Part shown: one piece after another, positions 44,778 through 54,087 of the stretch
Layout of the letters: each line of letters starts with the position of its first letter
Numbering within the stretch: the stretch's first letter is position 1
Origin: Chitinophaga sp.
GTDB lineage: Bacteria > Bacteroidota > Bacteroidia > Chitinophagales > Chitinophagaceae
NCBI RefSeq assembly: GCF_019236475.1
Contig: NZ_JAFAIX010000012.1
Location: forward strand, 620,001-684,000
DNA: 64,000 nt
Direction: 5' to 3'
Position numbers and translations under genes: made by a program
Notes under the pieces: generated by a model
Databases searched by the model: none
What the model was told of the DNA's origin: nothing
What the model saw: only the letters and a program-made list of their open reading frames with translations

Positions 44778-46313
44778 CTATTCGAAATCAAACCTGGTTT
44801 TAACACCAGGACTGATGCGCATAGGATTGCTGGACAGGCTTTCATTCTGGAGCCTGTCCAGTGCTGTTACTACATAAGTATACCTTCTCCCCTTTACATA
44901 AGAAACATCGATGAACATTGGATCTGATGTTTGCTGTACGATGGCGATGATTTTCGTAGGGTCGGTTAGGTTAATGGCTTGATTCTCTTCGAATCGATAC
45001 AATACATACTGGGTGGTATGTTGTAGGGTATCGCCGTCAGACCAGCGGATTTCCAGTCCGGTGCTGCGTTCTATCGCATCATTGAAATAAGGAGCGTCTG
45101 GCGCAGTGTCCGGCAGCCAGGACATGGTAGGTCTGAGCGCAGGGTATTTATACAGGTGATTGCGCAAGGTGTCCTCTATTCCCAGTGGATTGCCCATGAA
45201 TGATTTAGCACTGTAGAAGAAACTTCCCTGTACAGTATTGAGTGTACGGGCTTCTTCTATCTGACGTGGAACCTCATTCGGATTTTTCCAGATGGCATTG
45301 CTATTGATTTTATAAACACCATGACCAATATAAACATCACGGCCATAGCCATGTTGACTCCACCAGTTGAGCAGGATTTCATAAGCTACCAGTCGGTGAC
45401 CTCTTTCCCAATACAGTTGTGGGGTTACGTAGTCAATCCAACCATTTTTGAGCCATTTCACCACATCCGCGTAGAGGTCATCGTAATTGGACATGCCACC
45501 GCGTGTATAGGATCCTTCCGGATCACGGTCGCGGTTACGCCAAACACCGAAAGGACTGATACCAAACTTTACATAAGGCTTTTCCGCTTTGATGGCTTTA
45601 CTCAACATATTGATGATAGCATCGACATTAGCACGGCGCCAATCATCTTTGTTCATATTGCCGCCATACATCCGGTAAGAGTTGTTATCCGGGAACTCCT
45701 TGCCTGGCACGCGATATGGATAAAAATAATCGTCGAAGTGAATCGCGTCGACATCATATCGCTTTACTACATCTTTAATAATGGAAGTGACATAATCCCG
45801 TACTTCTGGAATGCCTGGATCAAAATATTTCTTACCGTCGTAAGTGAGGAACCACTGCGGTTTCTGACGAGTGATATGTGTGGCGGATACACTGCTACGG
45901 CTAACGTTGAAGACTGCACGATATGGATTAAACCAGGCATGAAACTCCATACCTCGTTTATGTGCTTCTTCAATCATAAATGCCAGCGGATCATAGTAAG
46001 GAGAAGGCGCTTGCCCCTGCGTACCTGTAAGATACTCTGACCATGGCTCGTATGGCGACAAATAGAACGCATCGGCAGCAGGTCTTACCTGCACCACGAT
46101 GGCATTCATGCCGTTACGCTGCGCTTCATTGATGATGGAAATGAATTCCTGTTTTTGTTGATCTGTGCTCAATCCTCTCCTGGAAGGCCAATCAATATTC
46201 TCCACCGTTGCTACCCAAACGGCTCTCATTTCCCTCTTGGGCGGTAATTGTGCCCAAGCCTGGTGCATAAAAACTAACCAGCAAATTACGCCAGCGATAA
46301 ATTGCTTCAACAT
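44778..46313 (-). CDS. GHL10-family glycoside hydrolase-like protein
   Basis: Exported (beta/alpha)8 protein of the glycosyl hydrolase-like 10 family (YngK-type). Signal peptide MLKQFIAGVICWLVFMHQAW. The family start MRAVWVATVENIDWP is followed by NAIVVQVRPAADAFYLSPYE, FHAWFNPYRAVFN, DVDAIHFDDYFYPYRVPGKE, FGISPFGVWRNRDRDPEGSY and WIDYVTPQLYWERGH. A C-terminal fibronectin-III-like segment (about 395-500) ends the 511-aa protein. Substrate unproved; envelope or peptidoglycan-related glycans are possible. Confidence 0.9.
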   Translation of the reverse strand: MLKQFIAGVICWLVFMHQAWAQLPPKREMRAVWVATVENIDWPSRRGLSTDQQKQEFISIINEAQRNGMNAIVVQVRPAADAFYLSPYEPWSEYLTGTQGQAPSPYYDPLAFMIEEAHKRGMEFHAWFNPYRAVFNVSRSSVSATHITRQKPQWFLTYDGKKYFDPGIPEVRDYVTSIIKDVVKRYDVDAIHFDDYFYPYRVPGKEFPDNNSYRMYGGNMNKDDWRRANVDAIINMLSKAIKAEKPYVKFGISPFGVWRNRDRDPEGSYTRGGMSNYDDLYADVVKWLKNGWIDYVTPQLYWERGHRLVAYEILLNWWSQHGYGRDVYIGHGVYKINSNAIWKNPNEVPRQIEEARTLNTVQGSFFYSAKSFMGNPLGIEDTLRNHLYKYPALRPTMSWLPDTAPDAPYFNDAIERSTGLEIRWSDGDTLQHTTQYVLYRFEENQAINLTDPTKIIAIVQQTSDPMFIDVSYVKGRRYTYVVTALDRLQNESLSSNPMRISPGVKTRFDFE

Positions 46314-46407
46314 CTGCCTTACTTTAATCCATAAAATGCGAAAATAGCAAAACGTATGGGACCCGTACTTAATTATTTGATTATTAGTTTAAATACTGTT
46401 AAATCCG

Positions 46408-48276
46408 CTATTCTTTCCGGTTCATTTTTACCCCAAATTCGGGTGCTTCATAGTTCTTTGGTAAGTGGTCTGATGGAATGGTAGAATGATTGCCATCACG
46501 GTGTGCATAATAATGCGGCGACATAATCTCCACGCCTGCCTTATTGAATTCATCCTGGATATGTTGATGCAAATCAGAATAAATCTGACCCATGCTTTCA
46601 GGGTGATGGGTGTAAGCATTGATTTCATACGCTACAGCGAAATCATTAAGGCTGGTTTGCAGGACAAAGGGTTTGTTGTCTTCCGAAACACCTGCTGTTT
46701 TTTTCGCTGCATTTATCAACAATTCATGCACCGTAGTCCATGGTACATCATAGCCAATGGTGATAGTTGTATGCAGTACCAGTCCGAGTTCCTGGCTGGA
46801 AGTAGAATAATTGATCGTATGTCCATTGAGGATGCTGGCGTTTGGAACGGTGATTTCTTCGTTATGAACCGTGCGTAAACGTGTGACCAGCAATGTTTTT
46901 TCGATCACTTCTCCCGCAATATCTCCTAGCCTGATTTTATCGCCGATTTTAAACGGTCGCATATAAGTGATCACAAAACCCGCTATGATATTGGATATGG
47001 CGGAGGAAGATCCCAATGAAAACAAAATCCCTAAGAATACCGATACGCCCTGGAATATTTTGGAATCCGATCCAGGTAGATATGGGAAGATGACCACAAA
47101 CATGAATGCATAGAGTAAAAATTTTATACCGCTGGCTGTTGGCTGTGCCCAATCGGCATAGAATCCTCTAATGACAAGGTTTCCGGTGGCCACTTCTTTG
47201 GAGAGGTAATTGACAAGTTTCACGAGATATCTTACCACGATGTAGATGACCAGTATCGTTAATAATTTCGGGAGATACGATACCACGCCCATAATCATGG
47301 CCTTCAGCGGTGTGAGGGTCCAGGTAATTAGTGTTTCTGCAATGCCTTTTGTCCAGGGGAAGATGCTGAAAACCACTGGCAGCGTGATGTACAAAACCAG
47401 CAAGATCACGATAATGCGGATCACCTTTAGCACATTGAAAGTAACGTGAAGTTGTTTTTCCGGGTTGAATACAGCATAACCTTTCACTTTCATGCCACGG
47501 AAATAACGATCTTTTCGTTGCAGGATACGCAATCTGATTCTTCTAAATAGCCGATTGATCAAGTATACGATGCCTGCAAATACTATTACTATTAGCAACA
47601 GTAGTGCGATCCTTATGAACAAGGATTTCCAGCTATTTTCTTCTTTATATTTTGCAACAGCAGTATCGATTTGGGAGATGTAATGTTTGGCGATCTGCGA
47701 TTTGTCCTGTTCGAGCCAAAGGGCGTCGTCGCTGGTGATAGTAAACAAAATCATTTCGCCGTAGGTAACGTCGAGGTTATTTTCATTGGGCACCATTCTG
47801 ATGGAATCGGCTACGAACAAGGGATCATCGCCCAGGTGTTGTATTTTATGCTCGATATTGGCCGCTCTTTCACTCGGCGACAATGGGCCGATCTTATTAT
47901 AAATGTAAAACAGCGTATCCTCGAATGGTTTGACAGGAATGGCGGAGGAAATAGCTTTCAGTTCCCGGATTCGCTGGATTTGCCGTACTTTTTTTAGGGA
48001 ATCGGCCTGTTCAAAGGCAGATAATCGACTTAACAGTTCCTTTTTGCGCGCATCATTGCCCGCTTTCAGGCTGGTGATTTCATTGATGAGCGCCAGTTTC
48101 TCCAGGGAATCCGCTCTCATGAGCGAATCTGTTTCCCGCAGTACAGATGTAGTGATTACCAATTGAGAATCAACGGCGGCAGATTTGGCGGTACGTGTAG
48201 AGTCTTGCAGGGCAAGGGCATTACTCGTTGTAGTTATCCACAAAAGGAAGGTAAAAACAGAACATAACAATCTCAT
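46408..48276 (-). CDS. MscS-family mechanosensitive channel
   Basis: Inner-membrane channel of 622 aa. The signal peptide (LLCSVFTFLLWITTTSNALA) leads to a periplasmic coiled region of about 190 residues rich in Leu/Lys/Asp. Transmembrane helices follow (IRIALLLLIVIVFAGIVYLI, IIVILLVLYITLPVVFSIF, and two more). The MscS pore and beta domain reads LGSSSAISNIIAGFVITYMR, KIGDKIRLGDIAGEVIE, ITVPNASILNGHTINYS. The C-terminal domain ends near VEIMSPHYYAHRDGNH. It opens under membrane tension during osmotic downshock. Single gene, 95 bp upstream of the GHL10 gene. Confidence 0.92.
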   Translation of the reverse strand: MRLLCSVFTFLLWITTTSNALALQDSTRTAKSAAVDSQLVITTSVLRETDSLMRADSLEKLALINEITSLKAGNDARKKELLSRLSAFEQADSLKKVRQIQRIRELKAISSAIPVKPFEDTLFYIYNKIGPLSPSERAANIEHKIQHLGDDPLFVADSIRMVPNENNLDVTYGEMILFTITSDDALWLEQDKSQIAKHYISQIDTAVAKYKEENSWKSLFIRIALLLLIVIVFAGIVYLINRLFRRIRLRILQRKDRYFRGMKVKGYAVFNPEKQLHVTFNVLKVIRIIVILLVLYITLPVVFSIFPWTKGIAETLITWTLTPLKAMIMGVVSYLPKLLTILVIYIVVRYLVKLVNYLSKEVATGNLVIRGFYADWAQPTASGIKFLLYAFMFVVIFPYLPGSDSKIFQGVSVFLGILFSLGSSSAISNIIAGFVITYMRPFKIGDKIRLGDIAGEVIEKTLLVTRLRTVHNEEITVPNASILNGHTINYSTSSQELGLVLHTTITIGYDVPWTTVHELLINAAKKTAGVSEDNKPFVLQTSLNDFAVAYEINAYTHHPESMGQIYSDLHQHIQDEFNKAGVEIMSPHYYAHRDGNHSTIPSDHLPKNYEAPEFGVKMNRKE

Positions 48277-48356
48277 TCCCTATACTTTAAATAATAAAGT
48301 ACGGAAAAAAACTGAAGGATGATTGTAATGCGGGAAATTTATAAAGGCAGATGCGG

Positions 48357-48809
48357 TTACACTTTTCTGCCGAGGTATTGAGAATAGTCGGGCAGGATCA
48401 CCTCATAATCCTGGTGCATCAGTGGTGATGTCAATAGGAAATCTGCCGTAGAGCGATTGTTCGCGATAGGGATATTCCATACCACGCCTAAACGGAGGAG
48501 GGCTTTGATATCCGGATCATGAGGTAGGGCTTCCATTGGGTCCCAGAAGAAGATAATTACATCCAGGGCGCCTTCCGCTACCAGGGCTCCGATTTGTTGG
48601 TCGCCGCCGAGAGGGCCGCTCAACAATTTGCGAACAGATACGTCCAAGGCTTCTTCAATCAGCTTGCCCGTTGTGCCGGTGGCGTACAGCTCATGCCGAC
48701 TCAAGACAGTCTTGTTGTAGGTGGCCCATTCTATCAATTCGGCTTTTTTGTGGTCGTGAGCAATTAACGCAATGCGTTTGCGTGCTTTTAGCATTTTTAC
48801 TGTTTGCAT
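48357..48809 (-). CDS. mgsA: Methylglyoxal synthase
   Basis: Converts dihydroxyacetone phosphate to methylglyoxal and phosphate. Family motifs are ARKRIALIAHDHKKAELIEW, LYATGTTGKLIEEA, LSGPLGGDQQIGALVAEGAL, DVIIFFWDPMEALPHDPDIK and ANNRSTADFLLTSPLM. The frame extends 28 codons further upstream (MNPISTQLSQ), but this part lacks homology. I use the ATG at 48809; 48794 (MLKARKRI) is also possible. A minus-strand TACTTTTG box at 48814-48821 ends only 5 bp before the ATG at 48809, which favours 48794 or a leaderless message. Divergent from nfu. Confidence 0.92.
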   Translation of the reverse strand: MQTVKMLKARKRIALIAHDHKKAELIEWATYNKTVLSRHELYATGTTGKLIEEALDVSVRKLLSGPLGGDQQIGALVAEGALDVIIFFWDPMEALPHDPDIKALLRLGVVWNIPIANNRSTADFLLTSPLMHQDYEVILPDYSQYLGRKV

Positions 48810-49002
48810 AGTACAAAAGTAATATAGGATGTGGAATAAATAAATGTTGATTTTATTTAATATTTGTGAAAGCTGGGTGGATATGGGATTCACTGACAGT
48901 TGGGTTGCAGCCAGGGCCGACTCATTGGTTTTTCCTATAATGGTATTGTAAAATTCGATTGTAAAAGAGGGGCTTTGGGGTCAGAATCTCCCCTAAAAAT
49001 GT

Positions 49003-49010
49003 TACCTTTG
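49003..49010 (+). promoter_or_regulatory. Candidate -7 element of nfu
   Basis: TACCTTTG, 10 bp before the nfu ATG. The nearest TTTG (48974-48977) is 25 bp upstream, longer than the usual 19, so the call is tentative. Confidence 0.35.
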
Positions 49011-49020
49011 CTCGGTAAAA

Positions 49021-49626
49021 ATGGATAAAATGATTAAAACAGGCAATCCCATTATCAGCATATACACGGAAATGACTCCTAACCCGGAAACAATGAAGTT
49101 TGTTGCCAACAAACTCCTGTATCCTGGTAAGAGTATTGATTTCCCGGATGAAGCCAGTGCTAAACCATCTCCGCTTGCAGTGGAACTGTTCAGTTTCCCA
49201 TTCATCAGAGGTGTGTTTATTATGGCTAATTTTATCACGCTTACCAAAACCAGTGAAACAGACTGGAATGATATTATCCCTACCGTTAAAGCCTTCCTGA
49301 AGGAATATCTGGAGGATAATCGTCCTGTTGTGAATGAGGAAGAAGTTGTTGTTACTAAGGCTATGGCCAGCAACACAGTGAGCGCGGATGACAGCGATGT
49401 GGTAAAACGTATTAAGGAACTGTTGGAAAACTATGTTAAACCAGCCGTAGAAATGGATGGCGGTGCTATCCAGTTCAAAGATTATCACGACGGTACGGTG
49501 AAACTGATGTTACAGGGTTCCTGCTCAGGCTGCCCATCTTCAATGATCACGCTGAAAGCCGGTATCGAAGGCATGATGAAACGTATGATCCCTGAGGTGA
49601 AAGAAGTAGTGGCAGAAGCAGAATAA
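49021..49626 (+). CDS. nfu: Nfu-type Fe-S cluster scaffold/carrier
   Basis: Two-domain Fe-S cluster carrier. The N-terminal Nfu_N/Scaffold domain reads ISIYTEMTPNPETMKFVANK and PLAVELFSFPFIRGVFIM. The C-terminal NifU-like domain reads YVKPAVEMDGGAIQFKDY with the CxxC cluster site GSCSGCPSS near residue 167. At 201 aa it matches Bacteroidota and mitochondrial-type NFU proteins. The start ATG at 49021 or 49030 are both possible. A terminator 32 bp beyond the stop ends the unit. Confidence 0.94.
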   Translation: MDKMIKTGNPIISIYTEMTPNPETMKFVANKLLYPGKSIDFPDEASAKPSPLAVELFSFPFIRGVFIMANFITLTKTSETDWNDIIPTVKAFLKEYLEDNRPVVNEEEVVVTKAMASNTVSADDSDVVKRIKELLENYVKPAVEMDGGAIQFKDYHDGTVKLMLQGSCSGCPSSMITLKAGIEGMMKRMIPEVKEVVAEAE

Positions 49627-49657
49627 GCCATAGTTGAGTGAATGATAGTGTTAAATG

Positions 49658-49688
49658 AAAGCACAGTCTTAGTGGCTGTGCTTTTTTA
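49658..49688 (+). terminator. Terminator of nfu
   Basis: AAAGCACAG (49658-49666), loop of nine, CTGTGCTTT and further T. Directly upstream of the PNGase F-like gene. Confidence 0.85.
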
Positions 49689-49705
49689 TTTGTGACCAAA
49701 AAGCA

Positions 49706-51403
49706 ATGAAAAAAATGAAAGGACTACTCGCCTGGATTTGTCTTGCCGCGGCCCTGCCAACTGCCGCCCAGCAGAAAAAGAAAACAGACAGTACTGTTGC
49801 CGTAATTACCTACGGCTTTGTAAACAACGGAAAACCTTCTACTGGTGAAGGCTTTAAAATGGTGGTGGATCATCAACAGGTACACCTGATTCCCGGCGGC
49901 AAAGCCCAGAAGGAACAACAATACCTGGATTACAAAGACAACAATACCCTCCAAGTACTGACCCTTCCCAACGGTGAGGTATACACGCTGAAAAAACCTT
50001 TCGGCGAACATCCACAGCCTGAGTTACTCCCCGATACGGCTACCATTCTCGGTATCCCTTGCAAAAAGGCCAAACTTTTCGTTCGTTCCAATACCATTGA
50101 GGTATGGTATACGGATGCCCTCAAATTGAAAGGTACGCCTATGCTCAGCTACGCTCCTGCTCTCGGGCTCGTACTGCGCGTAGTGCGCAATGGCAACAGC
50201 GAAACCATTGCCCGCAAAATCGAATACCGCAAAGTAACATCCCAGGAACTAGCATGGCCTTCCAACTTCGGCCAGCAAGTAGACGATGCTGCTTACATGC
50301 GTGCGGTGATCGACAGTCGTTATACTACCCTACCTATTTTCCAGTCGGAACAAATCAGTTGGGGCAATAATACCCCTAACCCGGAAGGTGATCAGGCGGA
50401 TAAAACCTACCACTTTGCTGGTGGAACCATCATTCTCAAAAAGGTGAAACTGCCTGCTGTTAAAAAAGGCGAAACCCTCTTTGCTGACCTGGTACAGTAT
50501 TCTAACGGCGATGCCTATGACCGTACCGGCTCCGTATTCGTTATTCCAACTAGCACCGATACCACTTTCCTGGATGGCCTGAAAAAAGGCGTAGGTGCAT
50601 TACCGTTATATCACGCCAGAAATGGTAAAAAATACCAGGGAATGGTAGCAACAGAGCATTATCTGCCTCTTCTGGAAGTAATGCGGTTTTTCACACCTTT
50701 TGGGGTGCGTCAGTTTAATAACCAAGTGAAAATCAAGGGTTACAACTGGGCCGACTCCGTTATCTACAAGCAAGATATCACCGAACTGAAAAGTGCCCTT
50801 CAGGGAGAAGTTTGGATTGGTGTATATCTCGGCAACTACGATAAAGGTGGCCATAAAGTGAGCCTGTCTTTCAAATATTATCCAGGTGATGATGAAGATG
50901 AGGCGAATACCGGTCGTAACTGGGCGATGCCTATTTTCAACACTACCAATGTAATGGAGATGGCGGGACAGGAATATGCTACATTATTTGATCAGGACTC
51001 CCTGACCGTAACCGTAAATATTCCGGAAGGCGTGAAAAATCTGCAACTGCGCTACCTGACTACCGGCCATGGTGGCTGGGGCGGCGGCGATGAGTTCAAC
51101 CCTAAGCAGAATGAGATTTTTGTGGATAACCAAAGCGTTTATCACTTTATCCCGTGGCGTACGGATTGTGCCACTTATCGCTATTCTAACCCTGCTTCCG
51201 GTAATTTTGGAAACGGGCTTTCTTCTTCAGATCTGAGCAGATCTAACTGGTGCCCAGGAACCTTAAGTGCTCCGGTGTTCATCAATCTGCCTGATATGAA
51301 GCCAGGTAAGCATACCTTCAAAATTGCTATTCCCCAGGGCAAACCAGCCGGTACTAGCCAGAGTTTCTGGAATGTATCAGGTACCCTGATTGGTGAAAAA
51401 TAA
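49706..51403 (+). CDS. PNGase F-like secreted glycoamidase
   Basis: Likely peptide-N4-(N-acetyl-beta-glucosaminyl)asparagine amidase, which removes N-glycans from glycoproteins. Signal peptide MKGLLAWICLAAALPTAAQ. An N-terminal extra domain of about 200 residues (a PNGase F N-terminal-type bowl) is followed by the two eight-stranded jelly-roll domains. Signature blocks are YSNGDAYDRTGSVFVIPTST, RFFTPFGVRQFNN, VWIGVYLGNYDKGGHKVSLS, LRYLTTGHGGWGGGDEF and SRSNWCPGTLSAPVFINLPD. The acidic residues of these blocks are plausible catalytic groups, but I cannot map them one by one. 565 aa. It is transcribed alone between two strong terminators. Confidence 0.88.
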   Translation: MKKMKGLLAWICLAAALPTAAQQKKKTDSTVAVITYGFVNNGKPSTGEGFKMVVDHQQVHLIPGGKAQKEQQYLDYKDNNTLQVLTLPNGEVYTLKKPFGEHPQPELLPDTATILGIPCKKAKLFVRSNTIEVWYTDALKLKGTPMLSYAPALGLVLRVVRNGNSETIARKIEYRKVTSQELAWPSNFGQQVDDAAYMRAVIDSRYTTLPIFQSEQISWGNNTPNPEGDQADKTYHFAGGTIILKKVKLPAVKKGETLFADLVQYSNGDAYDRTGSVFVIPTSTDTTFLDGLKKGVGALPLYHARNGKKYQGMVATEHYLPLLEVMRFFTPFGVRQFNNQVKIKGYNWADSVIYKQDITELKSALQGEVWIGVYLGNYDKGGHKVSLSFKYYPGDDEDEANTGRNWAMPIFNTTNVMEMAGQEYATLFDQDSLTVTVNIPEGVKNLQLRYLTTGHGGWGGGDEFNPKQNEIFVDNQSVYHFIPWRTDCATYRYSNPASGNFGNGLSSSDLSRSNWCPGTLSAPVFINLPDMKPGKHTFKIAIPQGKPAGTSQSFWNVSGTLIGEK

Positions 51404-51410
51404 ATAACCG

Positions 51411-51450
51411 CCGGAAGCCGTAATCGCTACGGCTTCCGGATTTTCGTTTT
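51411..51450 (+). terminator. Terminator of the PNGase F-like gene
   Basis: CCGGAAGCCGTA - ATCGC - TACGGCTTCCGG, 12-bp perfect arms, followed by ATTTTCGTTTT. Confidence 0.88.
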
Positions 51451-51461
51451 AATTTCACCCC

Positions 51462-52088
51462 ATGAACGAAATATACCAGGGCCTACTGAATGGGTATCAC
51501 GAAATGACGAGATGGGAGTTGGTGGCTGTAATTTTTGGCGTTATATCCGTCATCTTCCAGAAGAAAAATAATATCCTTGTTTACCCTACAGGGCTTGTCA
51601 GCACTGGTATTTACGTTTACCTTCTCTCCCACGAACATTTCAAATTATATGCAGAAGCCACCTTGAATGCTTATTATTTCATTATGAGCGTTTATGGTTG
51701 GATTTACTGGGCACGTCGTAGAGGGCAGTCGCATGAGCATGTGAAGATTACGCACACTACTTCCCGGGAAATCTGGACTGCTATTGGAATAGCGGTTGTA
51801 GGTTGGGGAATTTTCTTCTTCCTGTTGCATACTTTCTCCGATTCTCCTACTCCCGCATGGGATTCCTTTGTTTCTGCCACCGCTTGCGCGGGTATGTGGT
51901 TACTGGCTAAACGTAAGGTGGAAAACTGGATATTATTGAACATTTCCAACCTGGTGGCGATTCCATTGTTGTTTTATAAGCATCTGTATCTCACGTCATT
52001 ACTGACGATCTTTTTATTTATCATTGCCATATTTGGATATTTTAGCTGGCGCGACGAGGTTCTGGCAAATGAAAGCGCTCCATCATGA
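51462..52088 (+). CDS. pnuC: PnuC nicotinamide riboside transporter
   Basis: Inner-membrane facilitator for nicotinamide riboside. The 208-aa sequence is mostly hydrophobic helices: LVAVIFGVISVIFQKKNNIL, LVSTGIYVYLLSHEHF, YYFIMSVYGWIYWARRR, GIAVVGWGIFFFLLH and LTIFLFIIAIFGYFSW. The Trp-rich family block SVYGWIYW is present. It shares ATGA with the following kinase gene (4-bp overlap), so uptake and phosphorylation are coupled. Confidence 0.93.
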   Translation: MNEIYQGLLNGYHEMTRWELVAVIFGVISVIFQKKNNILVYPTGLVSTGIYVYLLSHEHFKLYAEATLNAYYFIMSVYGWIYWARRRGQSHEHVKITHTTSREIWTAIGIAVVGWGIFFFLLHTFSDSPTPAWDSFVSATACAGMWLLAKRKVENWILLNISNLVAIPLLFYKHLYLTSLLTIFLFIIAIFGYFSWRDEVLANESAPS

Positions 52089-52624
52089 AAAAAGTAGTTG
52101 TTATAGGTCCTGAGTCTACAGGAAAAAGTACGCTGAGTGAAATGCTGGCCCGGAGATTTCATACCACCTGGACACCGGAATATGCCCGCGAGTACATTGC
52201 CCAATTGGATAGGCCGTACGTACAAGAAGACCTGCTAAGCATAGCCGAAGGGCAATTGGCGCTGGAAAAACAGTATGCGGCTACCGCCAATAACTTATTG
52301 GTCTGCGATACCGATTTGTATGTGATTAAGGTGTGGAGTGAACATAAATATGGCGACTGCGACCATCAAATCCTTCAAATGATTGCAGCACAGGAATGTG
52401 ACCTGTATCTCCTTACCAACATCGACTTGCCTTGGGAGGAAGATCCTCAACGGGAGTACCCCGAGCCTGAAATGCGCCAGTATTTCTATAATATTTACCG
52501 TGATATCGCCATGCAATCAGGCGTTCCATTTGTGGATATACACGGCAGTTATGAGCAGCGCGAAGCGCATGCAGTAGCGGCAGTGGAGCAGCTATTACAA
52601 GGCGCTCCTATTTCTGACTTGTAA
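52085..52624 (+). CDS. nadR: NadR-like ribosylnicotinamide kinase
   Basis: P-loop kinase that phosphorylates nicotinamide riboside to NMN. Walker A GPESTGKST at residues 8-16, EYAREYIAQL, the aspartate block LLVCDTDLYVIKVWSEHKYG, and LTNIDLPWEEDPQREYPEPE with a lid-like region. The 179 aa correspond to the C-terminal kinase half of NadR only; the NMN adenylyltransferase and DNA-binding domains are missing. The 4-bp overlap with pnuC supports a NAD salvage role. The end overlaps the convergent mtgA gene by 17 bp. Confidence 0.92.
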   Translation: MKKVVVIGPESTGKSTLSEMLARRFHTTWTPEYAREYIAQLDRPYVQEDLLSIAEGQLALEKQYAATANNLLVCDTDLYVIKVWSEHKYGDCDHQILQMIAAQECDLYLLTNIDLPWEEDPQREYPEPEMRQYFYNIYRDIAMQSGVPFVDIHGSYEQREAHAVAAVEQLLQGAPISDL

Positions 52625-53375
52625 CCAGTTCCGCGATATCAGGGTCCGCAGCAATATTGCGCATCTGGATGAGGATTTTTCGTTGCCTGTATGCAGTAAT
52701 GCGCGCAGGTGGATTCACGGTATATTTTACAGGATTTGGAAGCGCAGCGGTAATCATGGCCGCTTCCTCTCTGTTGAGTTGAGCGGCGCTTTTATTATAA
52801 TAAGCCTGGGCGGCAGATTCAAATCCAAAGAGACCTTCTCCGGTTTCCGCCACATTCAGATATACTTCCAGGATGCGTTGTTTCCCCCATATTTTTTCAA
52901 TCATGAAGGTAAAATAGACTTCCAACCCCTTCCTGACCCAGCTTCTACCCTGCCAAAGAAATACATTCTTGGCTACTTGCTGACTGATTGTACTGGCCCC
53001 ACGAATTTTTTTGCTGGTAGCATTATGTTTCATGGCTTTTTCGATCGATTTATAATCGAAGCCATCATGATCTGTGAAAAGCTGGTCTTCACTGGCTATC
53101 ACCGCCAACTTGGCGTGCTGAGAAATGTCGTTATAAGACACCCAGGTTTTATGAAGTTTTTTATCGGTTCCCCAGAGGCTGAACCAACTGGAGATCTGTG
53201 TGATGGTAATGGGCGGATTCACCCATTTCAGGATAATGATATATACGAAATGGGCAATAAATAAGACCAGTAGCACACGTTTCAATCTCCTCCACATTCT
53301 CGGAACAATTCCTTTAAGCTTCATCCAAGTAGGTTTAGAAAAATCGGCCGGAAAGTTAGTAAGATAAATTGACAT
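52608..53375 (-). CDS. mtgA: Monofunctional peptidoglycan transglycosylase MtgA
   Basis: GT51 enzyme that polymerises lipid II glycan chains without transpeptidase activity. One N-terminal transmembrane helix (VLLVLFIAHFVYIIILKWV) is followed by the GT51 motifs ASEDQLFTDHDGFDYKSIEK (catalytic Glu), RGASTISQQVAKNVFLWQGR, and EKIWGKQRILEVYLNVAETG. The 255-aa frame starts at 53375; an internal Met at 53324 (MKLKGIVP) would match E. coli MtgA length better. It is divergent from the Sua5-type gene with about 20 bp between the starts. Confidence 0.93.
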   Translation of the reverse strand: MSIYLTNFPADFSKPTWMKLKGIVPRMWRRLKRVLLVLFIAHFVYIIILKWVNPPITITQISSWFSLWGTDKKLHKTWVSYNDISQHAKLAVIASEDQLFTDHDGFDYKSIEKAMKHNATSKKIRGASTISQQVAKNVFLWQGRSWVRKGLEVYFTFMIEKIWGKQRILEVYLNVAETGEGLFGFESAAQAYYNKSAAQLNREEAAMITAALPNPVKYTVNPPARITAYRQRKILIQMRNIAADPDIAELVTSQK

Positions 53376-53396
53376 GCATTTTCGTTAAATTTGAAT

Positions 53397-54014
53397 ATGC
53401 TTTTACATGTACATCCGGATAACCCAAATCCCCGCAATATCAAGACGATTATCGAATGTTTGAAAGATGGCGGTGTGATTATTTACCCTACAGATACTGT
53501 GTATGGGTTAGGGTGTGATATTACCCAGCAGAAAGCGATAGAGCGTGTAGCGCGCATTAAGCAGATAGATCCGAAGAAAGCCAATTTCTCCTTTATCTGT
53601 TATGATCTTAGCCATCTCTCCGATTATGCGAAAAGTGTGGATACGCCTATTTTCCGTATGTTGAAGAAGGCGCTTCCGGGGCCATATACTTTCATTTTTA
53701 ACGCCAGTAAAATGGTACCCAAGTTGTTGAAAACAAAAAAAGACACGGTGGGTATAAGGGTTCCTGACAATAATATTTGTCGGACGATCGTAAACGAGTT
53801 GGGCAATCCTATCATGAGTACTACGCTGCCCATAGAATATAACGTAGAAGAGTATACTGATCCAGAAGTGATCTATGAAAAATTCGGTAAGCAAGTAGAT
53901 ATAGTGGTAGATGGCGGTCCCGGTGGTATTGGATTTTCCACGGTGGTGGATTGTACCGGCGATGTACCTGAACTGATACGTGAAGGTATTGGCAGCTTTG
54001 AAGCGATCTCCTAA
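53397..54014 (+). CDS. Threonylcarbamoyl-AMP synthase (Sua5/YciO/YrdC family)
   Basis: Makes threonylcarbamoyl-AMP from threonine, bicarbonate and ATP for the t6A37 tRNA modification. Blocks: LKDGGVIIYPTDTVYGLGCD, QKAIERVARIKQIDPKKANF, LPGPYTFIFNASK, DTVGIRVPDNN and STTLPIEYNVEEYTDPEVIY. At about 205 aa it lacks a C-terminal Sua5 domain. This may be the YciO/YrdC-like paralogue rather than the essential TsaC; I keep the family name open. The ATG at 53397 is preferred over an in-frame TTG at 53391. Confidence 0.9.
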   Translation: MLLHVHPDNPNPRNIKTIIECLKDGGVIIYPTDTVYGLGCDITQQKAIERVARIKQIDPKKANFSFICYDLSHLSDYAKSVDTPIFRMLKKALPGPYTFIFNASKMVPKLLKTKKDTVGIRVPDNNICRTIVNELGNPIMSTTLPIEYNVEEYTDPEVIYEKFGKQVDIVVDGGPGGIGFSTVVDCTGDVPELIREGIGSFEAIS

Positions 54015-54087
54015 AACATTGATACCAAGCAAAGTGGACGTTGTCAATTTCTTTTGGTTGACATCGTCAAAAAAATAAAAAAGACAT

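Noticed and set aside
44342..44845. 167-codon minus-strand frame between gltB and the GHL10 gene
   Set aside because: It overlaps both genes, has no recognisable domain, and lacks a start with any promoter signal.
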